From a virus: DNA of 64,000 bases. The notes beneath the pieces are model-generated. The model made no database searches. It worked only from the letters and a program-made list of their open reading frames with translations, and had not been told where the DNA came from. A program made the position numbers and the translations under genes. Every line of letters begins with the position of its first letter. Position 1 is the stretch's first letter. Positions 25,921 through 34,157 of the stretch are shown here, in pieces. The DNA lies in IMG/VR virus record IMGVR_UViG_3300021432_000002, positions 1 through 64,000 of that record. One strand, given 5' to 3'.

Positions 25921-26356
25921 TTCTGTATTCCGAGATAAGCAAGGACCAGATTTCCCGTTGGGACTCATCGTCGTCCCCACGCCCGGCACCCCCGCTGAAC
26001 TCATGTCCCTTGTGGACGCGACGGATGCGAACGAGCCGGAGTCCGCGACCTCCACGACTTCCGACGAGTACACCATCCGGGCGCAGCAAATCATCTTCCA
26101 GGCGTACAAGGCTGGAGCCGCGCATGGCCTTGTACCTAACACCGGGAATATCTACATCGTGCGGGAGGCAGGGACGGCTGGAGGCGGCTCCGCCAACCGT
26201 GACGACTACGGCGCTATCGTCGCGGTCCTGACGCCGGGGCAGACCTTCACGCTCGGTTCCGCCGCGCTGAACCGGAACGTCTACTCCCCTTATCGTTATC
26301 GCATCGACGCGGACAACGCAGGGGATTCCTGCAATGTGACGCTGATAATTCAATGA
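25913..26356 (+). CDS. Small virion-region protein (147 aa)
   Basis: The ATG at 25913 follows GGAG at 25902-25905 and is preferred over an in-frame ATG at 25886 that would lie in the endonuclease scar. The protein has an N-terminal extended part, helical middle (about residues 35-70) and beta-like C-terminus (NRNVYSPYRYRIDADNAGDS). It overlaps the GNAT-like gene by four bases. Function unknown. Confidence 0.55.
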   Translation: MANSVFRDKQGPDFPLGLIVVPTPGTPAELMSLVDATDANEPESATSTTSDEYTIRAQQIIFQAYKAGAAHGLVPNTGNIYIVREAGTAGGGSANRDDYGAIVAVLTPGQTFTLGSAALNRNVYSPYRYRIDADNAGDSCNVTLIIQ

Positions 26357-26745
26357 GCGAAATCACCTATCGCTGGATTGACGGGCACTCCGCGACGCAG
26401 GAGGAGTGGGATGCCATTGACCTCAAGCTGGCGGCTCGCGGCTGGATGAGCCTGAACCGGGAATTGACGCGCATTCGGGTCGCGGAGCACGACGGGAAAA
26501 TCGTCGCCATGTTCGTCCTCCAGCACATCCCGCACATCGAGCCGTTGCTGGTGGACCGGAGGTATCAAGGCACGGGAGTCACGGACCAGCTCATCAACGA
26601 TATGCAGGATTTTCTAGCGGAAGTGAAGGCGCGGGGATTTATGGCCGTGTGCGAATCGCCCATCGCCAAGAAATTCTGTGAGGACCGTGGCATGGTGCAA
26701 GTTCCCCATCCGGTATATGTCTCGGTTCCGGAAGAGGTGAAGTGA
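26353..26745 (+). CDS. GNAT-family acetyltransferase-like protein
   Basis: The 130-residue protein has the GNAT fold order: an early helix, a strand pair (IRVAEHDGKIVAMFVLQHIP), then the acetyl-CoA-binding motif A as RRYQGTGVTDQLI (about residues 75-87), where Q/R-x-x-G-x-G/A is the pyrophosphate loop, and a final CEDRGM-type strand-helix. GNAT-like proteins are often found near ejection protein genes in podoviruses. The substrate is unknown and it may be a structural variant without activity. Confidence 0.65.
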   Translation: MSEITYRWIDGHSATQEEWDAIDLKLAARGWMSLNRELTRIRVAEHDGKIVAMFVLQHIPHIEPLLVDRRYQGTGVTDQLINDMQDFLAEVKARGFMAVCESPIAKKFCEDRGMVQVPHPVYVSVPEEVK

Positions 26746-27314
26746 TGGGAGGCTTCCTCGGGATCGGCGGGAGCAGCGCAAAGACCGACCGCAAGACGCA
26801 ACTCGGGGCGTTCGGGAAAATGGAGAACATTTTTAACTACGCCATCCCGCAGGGCGAGTCCCAGCAGGCGAAGGGCAACGAATCGCTCGACAAGGCGGGG
26901 GATTATTGGTCGAAGATATTGTCCGGCAACCGCGCCGCCGTGAGCGCCGCCGTCGCTCCAGAGACGAACGCCGTCCGTTCCGGCGCGGACGCACGGAAGC
27001 GCCAGCTCGCTACGTCGGGGACCGCGCGTGGCGGCGGGACGAGCGCGACCAGCCAGACGCTTGACACCGAGACGCAAGCGAAAACGGATAACGCGATATT
27101 CGCGGCGAGGCCGGAGGCCGCCAAGGAAACCGCGAGCATTGGCAAGACGCAGTTGGAGGACGCTGCGCGATTACTTGGGTTAGGAAGTGAAACCGCGACC
27201 AACCTCGCGGACATCTCCGGCAAGGCCAGGGTGAACGATTATAAAATCAATCAGGACATGGTGGGCAAGGTGTCGAGCGCGATTGACAACGCCCTGACCG
27301 CCATCTTTGCGTGA
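26745..27314 (+). CDS. Internal virion/ejection-type protein (189 aa)
   Basis: ATG 26745 overlaps the previous stop. The product opens MGGFLGIGGSSAKTDRKTQL, a glycine-rich start typical of small ejection proteins next to GNAT-like genes, and is then mostly Ala/Thr/Ser helix. Such proteins leave the virion with the DNA and help to cross the cell envelope. The call is from position and composition. Confidence 0.5.
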   Translation: MGGFLGIGGSSAKTDRKTQLGAFGKMENIFNYAIPQGESQQAKGNESLDKAGDYWSKILSGNRAAVSAAVAPETNAVRSGADARKRQLATSGTARGGGTSATSQTLDTETQAKTDNAIFAARPEAAKETASIGKTQLEDAARLLGLGSETATNLADISGKARVNDYKINQDMVGKVSSAIDNALTAIFA

Positions 27315-29116
27315 CCTTAATGCCCACGACTCCTCCTCCATCCCCGGATGACGCCGCCGTCGAGCAGGCCGTGCCTAAGTCGGGAAAGGAACGCGCGCTC
27401 GGAGCTATCGGCGGCGTGTTGGCCGCTGGTGGCGGCAGGGAATCCTCTCCGCTTGCGGATGCGATGGAGAAGCACCACCGCCAGCGCATCGACCTCGCAC
27501 AGAAGCATTACAAGGATTTCCAGCTTTACACTTCCATCCTCGCAACCGGAGTGGACCCGGACACCGGAGCGCCGCTGAAGGCGGAGGACGCGGAGAAGTA
27601 TTACAACCTGCGCGAAGCCGCAGGCGCGGAACTGGACAAGACCGCTGGCGTCAACAAGGACGTGAAGGGCAAGCTACAACGGTTGCGGATGCTGACCGAC
27701 CATATCATCAAGATGCACCCGAAGGCCGGGGCGCAGGGAGGAGGTGGCGCTGGAACAGGAACGCAGGAAGCTGACGCAGGGGGCGGAAGCAGGATGACCC
27801 CTCCGCCCTCACCGACTGATTCGCTCAAGCAGAACGCGGACGCGGACAGGCTGCGGCAGGAGGTCGCGGACCAGCGGGAATTCAACCAGTGGAAGAAGCA
27901 GCAGGAGACGCTCAAGGATTACAAAATTCAGGAAACGGATGCCGCTACCAAAGCCAAAGCCGCGAATCCTAACACGCGGGCGGTCATGGGTCCGGCGATT
28001 AGCGTTTCCAACGCGAGGCTGCTCGCACGCGAAGGGAAATCGTTCAACGACATCGACGGCAACCCGATTGACCTTACGTCACTACCGGACTCGATGGGCT
28101 TGAAGAACGTCATTCACGGCGGCAAGTCCTACTACGAGCCCTTCTCGCCGAACTCGAAGGTCATCACGGTCGGGAACGAGACGTACGCGGTCAGCCCAAT
28201 GGATGTGGAAGCTCTCGGTGGTGGTGCTGGAACCGACTTGGGTCAGCATCGCACGGCCACAGGCTCAACTGCCGTCAAGGGTGTCAATGAAGGCGGGCTG
28301 GACGTGACGCAGCGCACGTCCACGCCGACCACGCCAGGAGTGAAGTCACGCACCGCTCCACCGCCTGCGCCGAGTGGTGCCACAAAGCCTACCGCTGGTG
28401 CAGGAGGCGGCACAGGCAACCTCCTGCCCACGCCTCAGAACGCTGGCCGTATCGGGCCAGTGCGCGAGGCCATGACCCAAGTGCTCGGCGACCCGACGCA
28501 GCCAGACTTCAAAGCTCTGGGCGACTATATGGCCCTTGCGGACGACTCAGTGGTCACGAAGCATGTCGGCGCGGCGCTGGAGCGCGTGCTCACTGGCATG
28601 GAGCAGGAAGAGAAGAAGGCTGGTTCATTCATTACCTTGCTAGAGAATTATGGCGGCGTGCCGCAGGCCCTCGTCAAGTCGCAGGTTAGCATCAACAAGG
28701 AATTGATTGGCTCACTGACACCAAAGGAAGCGGAACTATTCAACGCCAGCATTTCTGCGCTCTCTACGTTCATCGGTATGCGTTCCCTCACTAAAGCGTC
28801 AGCCGCTCAAGCCAGCGTCAAGGCGCTCGAACGCGACCTGCCGCTCGTCGGGAGGAACGTGTTCGACTCGAAGGCGTTCCGGAACAAGATGGGCCGCGCC
28901 GCCGAGTCTGTCTACACTGGCTCACGGGCTATAGGAGGATTGACGCCCCTTGAACGGAAGCATATCGACGAGTCAGTCAAGAAGTGGAATGCCGCACCAA
29001 GCGCGAATGCCAAGTCACGCACGACTCCTCCACCAAAGCCTTCCGACGGCGCCACGCACCCGCTGGACGACGAGATAAAGAAGGCCGTCGCGGACGCGAA
29101 AAAGAAAGCCGCCTGA
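27311..29116 (+). CDS. Ejection-type protein with repeated SR(M/T)(T/A)PPPxP motif (601 aa)
   Basis: A GTG at 27311 overlaps the previous TGA; an ATG at 27320 is an alternative start. The protein is long, helical and low in hydrophobic blocks, with Pro/Gly/Thr linkers near residues 140-175 and 315-385. Motif copies: TTPPPSP near the N-terminus, SRMTPPPSP at 160-168, SRTAPPPAP at 346-354 and SRTTPPPKP at 569-577. The following gene ends in SRMTPPPAP. The motif copies sit in disordered stretches that may separate domains. Position after the hub suggests an internal virion protein delivered with the DNA. No enzyme motif was recognised. Confidence 0.6.
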   Translation: MTLMPTTPPPSPDDAAVEQAVPKSGKERALGAIGGVLAAGGGRESSPLADAMEKHHRQRIDLAQKHYKDFQLYTSILATGVDPDTGAPLKAEDAEKYYNLREAAGAELDKTAGVNKDVKGKLQRLRMLTDHIIKMHPKAGAQGGGGAGTGTQEADAGGGSRMTPPPSPTDSLKQNADADRLRQEVADQREFNQWKKQQETLKDYKIQETDAATKAKAANPNTRAVMGPAISVSNARLLAREGKSFNDIDGNPIDLTSLPDSMGLKNVIHGGKSYYEPFSPNSKVITVGNETYAVSPMDVEALGGGAGTDLGQHRTATGSTAVKGVNEGGLDVTQRTSTPTTPGVKSRTAPPPAPSGATKPTAGAGGGTGNLLPTPQNAGRIGPVREAMTQVLGDPTQPDFKALGDYMALADDSVVTKHVGAALERVLTGMEQEEKKAGSFITLLENYGGVPQALVKSQVSINKELIGSLTPKEAELFNASISALSTFIGMRSLTKASAAQASVKALERDLPLVGRNVFDSKAFRNKMGRAAESVYTGSRAIGGLTPLERKHIDESVKKWNAAPSANAKSRTTPPPKPSDGATHPLDDEIKKAVADAKKKAA

Positions 29117-30585
29117 TGCCCCAGCAAGCTCAAACTAGTCCCGCGCAGGCCAGCGAGGATTCCGTTAAGGCGTTCATGGAATTGGACGAAGGTGGACAGT
29201 CGCGCGCGCTCGCGGGGATGTCCCCGGATGCGAAGCGATGGCTCCTGCTGGGTGTGAAGGCTCTCAGGAGCACGGAGCCCGCTTCCACACCACAAAAGGA
29301 GGACCGTGGCATCCTAGCCGGAGTCACTGAGAATATCGTTGGCACCGCCAAGGGCATCAAGGGGCTATTTGCGCCGGCGACGGAGGATGACCCTCCGACT
29401 GGCGAGAAGATACGAGAAACCTACCGTCAGGGCGGCAGGCAGGCTAAGGAACAGTTTCAATCCGGCGTGAAGGCCATCCGCGCGGGATCTCCGGTCGAGG
29501 GCGGATTGCAAGTCACCCGCGCTGGCGTCACCGCTGCGTCGCTCGCGGACCCGTTCGCCGCAGGGAGCGTCGTTAATCTGAATCAAATGCAGGACGAAGG
29601 CAGGTATAGAGAGGCCCTTGGCACGGCAGCGTTCGATGTGCTGACGCTTTGGGCCGGGAAGAAAGTAGGAGGCAAGCCCTCGACCGCCACGAAAATCAAC
29701 AAGCTGACGAGCGCCATCGGCGAAACCGGAGAGACGGTCAAGAACCTGGAGCGCGTCCTGCCAGAGATTGAGCAGACCGCGAAGAGGATGGGCAAGCCAG
29801 GGACCATTGGCGCGTTTGCGGACAATGTGCGGTCATCGCTGTCACGCCTGCAATCGGAGTTCGATGCGGCGTTTAACCAAGTGAAGTCCCGCCGTGCCTA
29901 CACTCCAGTCATCAAGAACCACATCGACCGCATCGTCCGTGAGAATCCCAATCTAATGCAGACTCCAGAAGGCCGCGCGGAGGTCGCCTCCCTGCGGCGT
30001 ATCCAGCGGCAGTACGACAGGCCATGGACGCTAGAGGACATGAATCTGGAACGATCACGGCTAAGGAAGCAAATCCGGTCGCTGTACGACGCGAAGCCTA
30101 CGGACGCCGCCGCCAAGATGAAGCTGGACGCGGAACTCCGCGCGAAAAAGGTCGTCGCAGATTCGTTCTCCGAGACGGTGAACGACCATCTCGCGCATGT
30201 TACCGGAAAGGACCGCTTCTACTGGGACGTGCTGCGCCAGAAGCAGGAGTCGTTCATGGACCTGAACGACCATCTGGACTCGCAGGTCGAGAAGCTCCGC
30301 GACAAGCAGGCCGCAAAAGCGGGAAAGACTATCGGCGAGCGGCTCAAGCCTCACGCCTATGCTTCCGCCGGAGGTCCGCGAGTCCACGTGCCATTCGGGG
30401 AAGCGGTTCCGAGCGAGGGAGCGTCGGACCTCGCTAATCGCAAGGTCCGTCAGGCGTTCGGGCCTACGAAGGCGGGACGGGCCACCCGCGCAGCCATTCT
30501 CGCCCTACCCTTGTCCCACCTAACAACCGCTGGCGAGGATGTCAAGCAGTCACGGATGACTCCGCCCCCCGCACCTGAAGAGTAA
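29116..30585 (+). CDS. Ejection-type helical protein (489 aa)
   Basis: ATG 29116 shares bases with the previous stop; the in-frame extension upstream to 28984 would lie inside that gene. The product is mostly charged helix with heptad-like patterns near residues 195-330. An Ala/Gly-rich segment (about 120-180) could pair with membranes. The last 11 residues are SRMTPPPAPEE, the motif shared with the preceding gene. It is likely to be part of the DNA-ejection apparatus; no enzyme motif was seen. Confidence 0.6.
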   Translation: MPQQAQTSPAQASEDSVKAFMELDEGGQSRALAGMSPDAKRWLLLGVKALRSTEPASTPQKEDRGILAGVTENIVGTAKGIKGLFAPATEDDPPTGEKIRETYRQGGRQAKEQFQSGVKAIRAGSPVEGGLQVTRAGVTAASLADPFAAGSVVNLNQMQDEGRYREALGTAAFDVLTLWAGKKVGGKPSTATKINKLTSAIGETGETVKNLERVLPEIEQTAKRMGKPGTIGAFADNVRSSLSRLQSEFDAAFNQVKSRRAYTPVIKNHIDRIVRENPNLMQTPEGRAEVASLRRIQRQYDRPWTLEDMNLERSRLRKQIRSLYDAKPTDAAAKMKLDAELRAKKVVADSFSETVNDHLAHVTGKDRFYWDVLRQKQESFMDLNDHLDSQVEKLRDKQAAKAGKTIGERLKPHAYASAGGPRVHVPFGEAVPSEGASDLANRKVRQAFGPTKAGRATRAAILALPLSHLTTAGEDVKQSRMTPPPAPEE

Positions 30586-31613
30586 TGGTACTGGACGCCC
30601 ACGCGATCGGGGATTATCAGGCGTGTCATCGCAAAGGAGTCCTCAGCCGCGACTGGCGCCCTCAAAAATGGCCTCCCAAGCGCCTCTGGGACGCTTGTTT
30701 CCGGTCAGCGGTCATATCCATCGTCCAGCAGGCCGTTCCCCCTGCTCAAGCTGCGGCTGACGCGAGGGCTAGGTTCCTACAGGCCGCCGCCAATCCCGGC
30801 CTCGACATCACCACCAATCCCTTCCTCGCCGCGAAGGACTGGTGTGCTATGCTGGATACAACGTTACGCTCGATGGCTCGGGCGGAACTCCCTCCCCAAC
30901 TAAGAGAGGTTCCGCCCGTGCGCCTCAATTCCGGCGTGGAATGGCTCCCGCTGGCGCAATCCGATGGCCAATCCCTACATCGCTTCATTTCGGTGGACCG
31001 TTGGGACGACGCCGCACGGTACCGCGAACTCCACTCCTGGCGCGTCATGGGGGATGTGGCGGTCACGGGGCTGCCCATGGTCCTGCACATCGTCGAAATC
31101 GGTCAGATGCGTTCCGGTCGCCGCGCATCCTTGTGGGCGCGGGCTTGGAAGCATCCCACCATGCCGTCGCTATCCATGCGATTCAAGGGGAAGCTACCTG
31201 GAGCCTTCAAGGGATGGAAGCCTCTGTACCTGTCCGATTCGCATGTGTCGGCGGACGACTGGGTGGAGCAGATGTGGAAGGAGGGCGCAGCTCAAGACCT
31301 TCTGCATCAGGTTCAAGTGAAAGTTCCTCAAGAACATCAGCGAGCAGCCGTCGTAAGGGATGTCTTACAGGAAGCGATAGCCATTCGAGAGCTAACCGAG
31401 GATGAAGCAGCATGGTCAGACCTCCCGATGAGCCGGAACGCCTGCGACGGCATCGTTCCGTGCGAATTTCAGAGTGTGTGCTATTCGGACGGCTTGATTG
31501 AAATCGAGAAGCTAGGATTCCGGCCTAGACTTGAGTCGCCTCGTCCACGCCCATCACCGGAGCTTCCGGCGCGGGAGCCGCAGGGGGAGCCTCAGGCGCA
31601 ACAGGCTCGCTAG
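30585..31613 (+). CDS. Cas4/RecB-like Fe-S protein with degenerate nuclease site
   Basis: Residues 8-14 (IGDYQAC) and the C-terminal set CDGIVPCEFQSVC (about 289-301) give the one-plus-three Cys arrangement of the iron-sulphur PD-(D/E)XK nucleases (Cas4/AddB type). A likely core follows MGDVAVTG, with the second acid in HIVEIGQM, where the catalytic ExK/DxK lysine is absent. A paralogue with an intact-looking site (LSFKTA) is at 45182. The gene lies in the virion block, one base after the ejection proteins, and its 3' end overlaps the opposing endolysin gene by 89 bases. It may be a structural or inhibitory derivative of the nuclease. Confidence 0.6.
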   Translation: MVLDAHAIGDYQACHRKGVLSRDWRPQKWPPKRLWDACFRSAVISIVQQAVPPAQAAADARARFLQAAANPGLDITTNPFLAAKDWCAMLDTTLRSMARAELPPQLREVPPVRLNSGVEWLPLAQSDGQSLHRFISVDRWDDAARYRELHSWRVMGDVAVTGLPMVLHIVEIGQMRSGRRASLWARAWKHPTMPSLSMRFKGKLPGAFKGWKPLYLSDSHVSADDWVEQMWKEGAAQDLLHQVQVKVPQEHQRAAVVRDVLQEAIAIRELTEDEAAWSDLPMSRNACDGIVPCEFQSVCYSDGLIEIEKLGFRPRLESPRPRPSPELPAREPQGEPQAQQAR

Positions 31614-32100
31614 TCGCGGCGGCGGGGGGATTCGCCGCCCACCATTCCGCATACTCGTCGTAAATCGCAGTCACCTTCTGTGCCCGCTCCGGGTCGGAAC
31701 TCCAACTCTGCGAAACCTGCTTCACGTACTCAAACTCATCCTGAGCCGCAAGCGCCGCCGCATAGTGGGGATACTTGGAGGCCAGCCTGCCGAGCGTGTG
31801 CATCCGGTCGAGAAAGCAGGCGTGGAAGTCCGGGTAGCTGACCCATGCCGCGCCCACGACCTTCCACTCACCGTCCAAGAATTCCTTCGTGGGGAGCGAA
31901 AGCGTCCCATACTCAGGGTGCTGGTGCTGCTTCATGCCAAAGAGATTCTTGGCGTCCCGCGCCAGCACGGAAGCGCCAAACACTCCGGCATGCGCGGATT
32001 CAAGCGCCGCTTCTGCGGCGGCCATAAGAGGATAGATGTGCGAGCCTTGCGTCGCAGCCTGCTCCGTGTCCTGAATCCACTTGGCGTTCTCGGGAGTCAC
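31525..32100 (-). CDS. Endolysin, GH73-type endo-beta-N-acetylglucosaminidase
   Basis: The protein cleaves the glycan strands of peptidoglycan at the end of infection. The sequence AAEAALESAHAGVFGASVLA then KNLFGMK (about residues 27-57) matches the FlgJ/glucosaminidase signature, with the catalytic Glu in ALES. The later SYPDFHACFLDRM and the C-terminal AQKVTAIYDEY match the rest of the fold. No signal peptide is present, so it needs a holin, and a candidate lies just upstream in the operon (32097). The last 35 residues are Pro/Ala-rich and read antisense to the end of the Cas4-like gene. It has a GTG start at 32100. Confidence 0.85.
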   Translation of the reverse strand: MTPENAKWIQDTEQAATQGSHIYPLMAAAEAALESAHAGVFGASVLARDAKNLFGMKQHQHPEYGTLSLPTKEFLDGEWKVVGAAWVSYPDFHACFLDRMHTLGRLASKYPHYAAALAAQDEFEYVKQVSQSWSSDPERAQKVTAIYDEYAEWWAANPPAAATSEPVAPEAPPAAPAPEAPVMGVDEATQV

Positions 32101-32324
32101 GGCAAAAGCGCTTCCTGCGGGATCTTGCTCAAATCAATCGGCTGGCCTACTTCTGCCTGCCATGCTGCCAGCGCATTGGTCAGAATCTTCTGGAGCGCTT
32201 GCTCAATGGCGATGGGGACCGCTGCTCCAGGTATGGCGGAGAGTGCCTGAAGCGCCAGATTGATAATGAGCAGGATACTTTGCAGCTTGCTTCCCGCTGG
32301 AGCGGGTGTTGGTGTGGTAGCCAT
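32097..32324 (-). CDS. Holin-like small membrane protein (75 aa)
   Basis: It lies between the endolysin and a lipoprotein and overlaps both by a few bases. The N-terminus is Pro/Thr-rich, followed by a hydrophobic stretch (about residues 13-45, ILLIINLALQALSAIPGAAV) that could be one long or two short membrane segments, and then an amphipathic helix. Size and place fit a holin that times lysis. Confidence 0.6.
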   Translation of the reverse strand: MATTPTPAPAGSKLQSILLIINLALQALSAIPGAAVPIAIEQALQKILTNALAAWQAEVGQPIDLSKIPQEALLP

Positions 32325-32710
32325 TATTTGCCTGCCTTCGCCGCCGCGAGTGCGGCTGTTTGTGCGTTCACATCGTTGAGCTTGTTCTGCAAGTCCGTGG
32401 ATTGCGCGGTCGTGGCTGCTCCAGCCATCGCTGCTGTGTGGTAGACCGTATAGCTGGCTTGTGCCGCATCATAGGCGCGAATCAGGCCGTTGAGCGTATC
32501 GTGGATTTTTGATGTCCAACTTGCCGGGAACGCATTCCCAGCCAGGTCTGCCTTAGTGGATTCGATGACGCTATGTGCCACGATCAGCGTATCGTAACTC
32601 CCGCCATCAAAAGTATTGGCCTGGTTCGGATGCGGGTGGTTCTTCAGCGCACCACAGCCCCCCGCCGCCAAGAGCATCACCAGCCCCAGTACTACGCAGA
32701 ATCGCTTCAT
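32324..32710 (-). CDS. Lipoprotein of the lysis cassette (128 aa)
   Basis: ATG at 32710 follows AGGAGG, and an upstream in-frame start (32755) is not needed. Residues 1-19 are a lipoprotein signal with LLAAGGC as lipobox. The mature part is Ala/Asp/Thr-rich and largely helical. It is the first gene of the lysis group (lipoprotein, holin-like, endolysin), so an outer-membrane spanin-like or envelope-fusion role is plausible. Its lipid anchor implies a diderm host. Confidence 0.65.
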   Translation of the reverse strand: MKRFCVVLGLVMLLAAGGCGALKNHPHPNQANTFDGGSYDTLIVAHSVIESTKADLAGNAFPASWTSKIHDTLNGLIRAYDAAQASYTVYHTAAMAGAATTAQSTDLQNKLNDVNAQTAALAAAKAGK

Positions 32711-32773
32711 CGTTCGCCTCCTGTCAGAGTCTACCTGCTTTGGCCCGCACTGCAAGTTCTTTTTTATCGTGTG

Positions 32774-33343
32774 CTATTTCCGTTTAGGCTCCTCGTCTCG
32801 CGGCGGGAGTGCGGGGGCTTGCCTTGCTATGCGCTCTGCGTCTGCGAAATTCGCTTCCAGCCACTTCACGCAATCTTCGTGAGATTCGTATGTGTCAATC
32901 AAATCCATGAATGCTTTGGCTCTGTCGCGCGGCGACTGATAGTTCTGCCCCGCTCCCGTCAAACTTTCCCGCTTGGGGGCAGGGGCCTCCATCGTAACGC
33001 TCAATGAGGCTTTCATCGGGTCGTAGGGGCAAGTTAGATGGACTTCTGAACCAGGGCCCCAGCAAGTCCGTGTTCGCTGCTCTACCGGAATATCGCCCCG
33101 ATTAGCTTGTCCCGCTTGCTCGTTCGCTGGCGAGGGGGAGGCGAGGGCATCAAGAACCTTCTCCAAAAAGGATACTTCGTCCCCATGAAAATTAGCTGTC
33201 GCGTTAGACGTTTCTATGGTTACAGATTCGCCGCGACTAAGCCGCTCATTGATGTCCCGCCATTTTTCTTGATTAGCTTTCAAATGCGCTAGGCGCGACT
33301 CAATAGCTTCTCGCAGCCCCGCCCGTTGCTCTTTGCCGCTCAT
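32774..33343 (-). CDS. Hypothetical small-gene-operon protein (189 aa)
   Basis: ATG 33343 overlaps the stop of the upstream gene (ATGA) and has AAGGAG close by; the longer frame to 33418 is rejected for that reason. The N-terminal third is a charged helix (about residues 1-60). The middle contains TCPYDP with several Pro. The C-terminal third holds SPRDRAKAFMDLIDTYESHE and an Arg/Lys-rich end. No family was recognised. Confidence 0.55.
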   Translation of the reverse strand: MSGKEQRAGLREAIESRLAHLKANQEKWRDINERLSRGESVTIETSNATANFHGDEVSFLEKVLDALASPSPANEQAGQANRGDIPVEQRTRTCWGPGSEVHLTCPYDPMKASLSVTMEAPAPKRESLTGAGQNYQSPRDRAKAFMDLIDTYESHEDCVKWLEANFADAERIARQAPALPPRDEEPKRK

Positions 33344-33543
33344 GGCTGCTCTCCTTTGCGCTCGCGGTCGAGCTTTTCGCGGATAGCTTGCTCGATGAAA
33401 TTGCGCCGCGCTGTCCAAGCATCAAATAGTTCTCGTAATGTCGGTTCAAACATAGGCTTCTCACTAGCGACGATTACTTGGAAATTGTCGCAGTCATTAT
33501 TCCACATTCGCAGCACGATGAACTTTTCAAACGGTCCGCTCAT
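33340..33543 (-). CDS. Hypothetical protein (67 aa)
   Basis: ATG 33543 and both ends overlap neighbours by four bases (ATGA), so the gene is translationally coupled. The product begins MSGPFEKFIVLRMWNNDCDN, a short beta-like part, then a charged helix ending in EKLDRERKGEQP. It looks like a small soluble alpha/beta protein; function unknown. Confidence 0.55.
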   Translation of the reverse strand: MSGPFEKFIVLRMWNNDCDNFQVIVASEKPMFEPTLRELFDAWTARRNFIEQAIREKLDRERKGEQP

Positions 33544-33788
33544 TTCTCTTCCTTCTTCGCCCGGCGCAGTAGCTCGACGGTCACGCGCCACTCTCCCGAT
33601 AAGTCAAATTCATGCCAGCGTGCGGCGGCAATATGATTCTTTAGTTGGTCCGTAACGATGTATTCTCGCGCCGGGCTAAGGATGAATGTCTCACGAGCTA
33701 GAACGCGCTGCCTCGAAACCTGCTCGCCATGCCTTCGCGCTCGCGGCCTGCTCAGCTTTCTGGATTTTACTTTTAATGCTTCTTTCAA
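33540..33788 (-). CDS. Hypothetical basic protein with TTG start (82 aa)
   Basis: The first codon is TTG at 33788, supported by a strong AAGGAGG seven bases upstream on the minus strand. The first 35 residues are Arg/Lys-rich (KVKSRKLSRPRARRHGEQVS) and the rest is mixed. It overlaps the upstream gene by 98 bases in another frame, an unusually long overlap here, and the downstream gene by four. Function unknown; the charge suggests nucleic acid binding. Confidence 0.5.
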   Translation of the reverse strand: MKEALKVKSRKLSRPRARRHGEQVSRQRVLARETFILSPAREYIVTDQLKNHIAAARWHEFDLSGEWRVTVELLRRAKKEEK

Positions 33789-33921
33789 GGCTTTTCCTCC
33801 TTACTGCTTCGACTTCCGGGCATGTGCATTCGCTCATCAGCTTCATACAGCCATCGTGCAAAACTATTCCGCACACTCGTTTCCGCTTGGCTTTGCCGCT
33901 CTCCAGCTTCCCGGTGGTCAT
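33691..33921 (-). CDS. Hypothetical Cys-containing protein (76 aa)
   Basis: ATG 33921 overlaps the previous stop (ATGA). Four Cys residues near the middle (VCGIVLHDGCMKLMSECTCP) could bind a metal ion or form a knot, followed by a charged helix. Its 3' third is shared with the next gene in another frame. Function unknown. Confidence 0.5.
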   Translation of the reverse strand: MTTGKLESGKAKRKRVCGIVLHDGCMKLMSECTCPEVEAVRRKSLERSIKSKIQKAEQAASAKAWRAGFEAARSSS

Positions 33922-34157
33922 TGGCCAGCCTCCCGCTTCGTGAGTGGACGCAGTTCATCCGGCGTCGTGGCAAAGGTGCTCGCATCGTTGCCGCGCTGAA
34001 CTACCACGAAACCAATCGGCGTGATCTGAGTGATTCGCAAAAGTTCTCTCCGATAGGCCCGCACAACTGTTCCAGAGCTATTCGTCAGCTTGGCGCGAGC
34101 GGCCACCACTTGTCCTACCTCAAACCCCTTGCGCTTCCCGGTGGAGCGGGTCGTCAT
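33918..34157 (-). CDS. Hypothetical small basic protein (79 aa)
   Basis: The start at ATG 34157 overlaps the upstream stop, while a longer frame to 34217 would lie in the upstream gene. The product is Arg/Lys/Thr/Val-rich, with alternating strands (FEVGQVVAARAKL, GTVVRAYRRELLRIT) that suggest a small SH3-like or OB-like barrel. This is inferred from pattern only. Confidence 0.5.
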   Translation of the reverse strand: MTTRSTGKRKGFEVGQVVAARAKLTNSSGTVVRAYRRELLRITQITPIGFVVVQRGNDASTFATTPDELRPLTKREAGQ

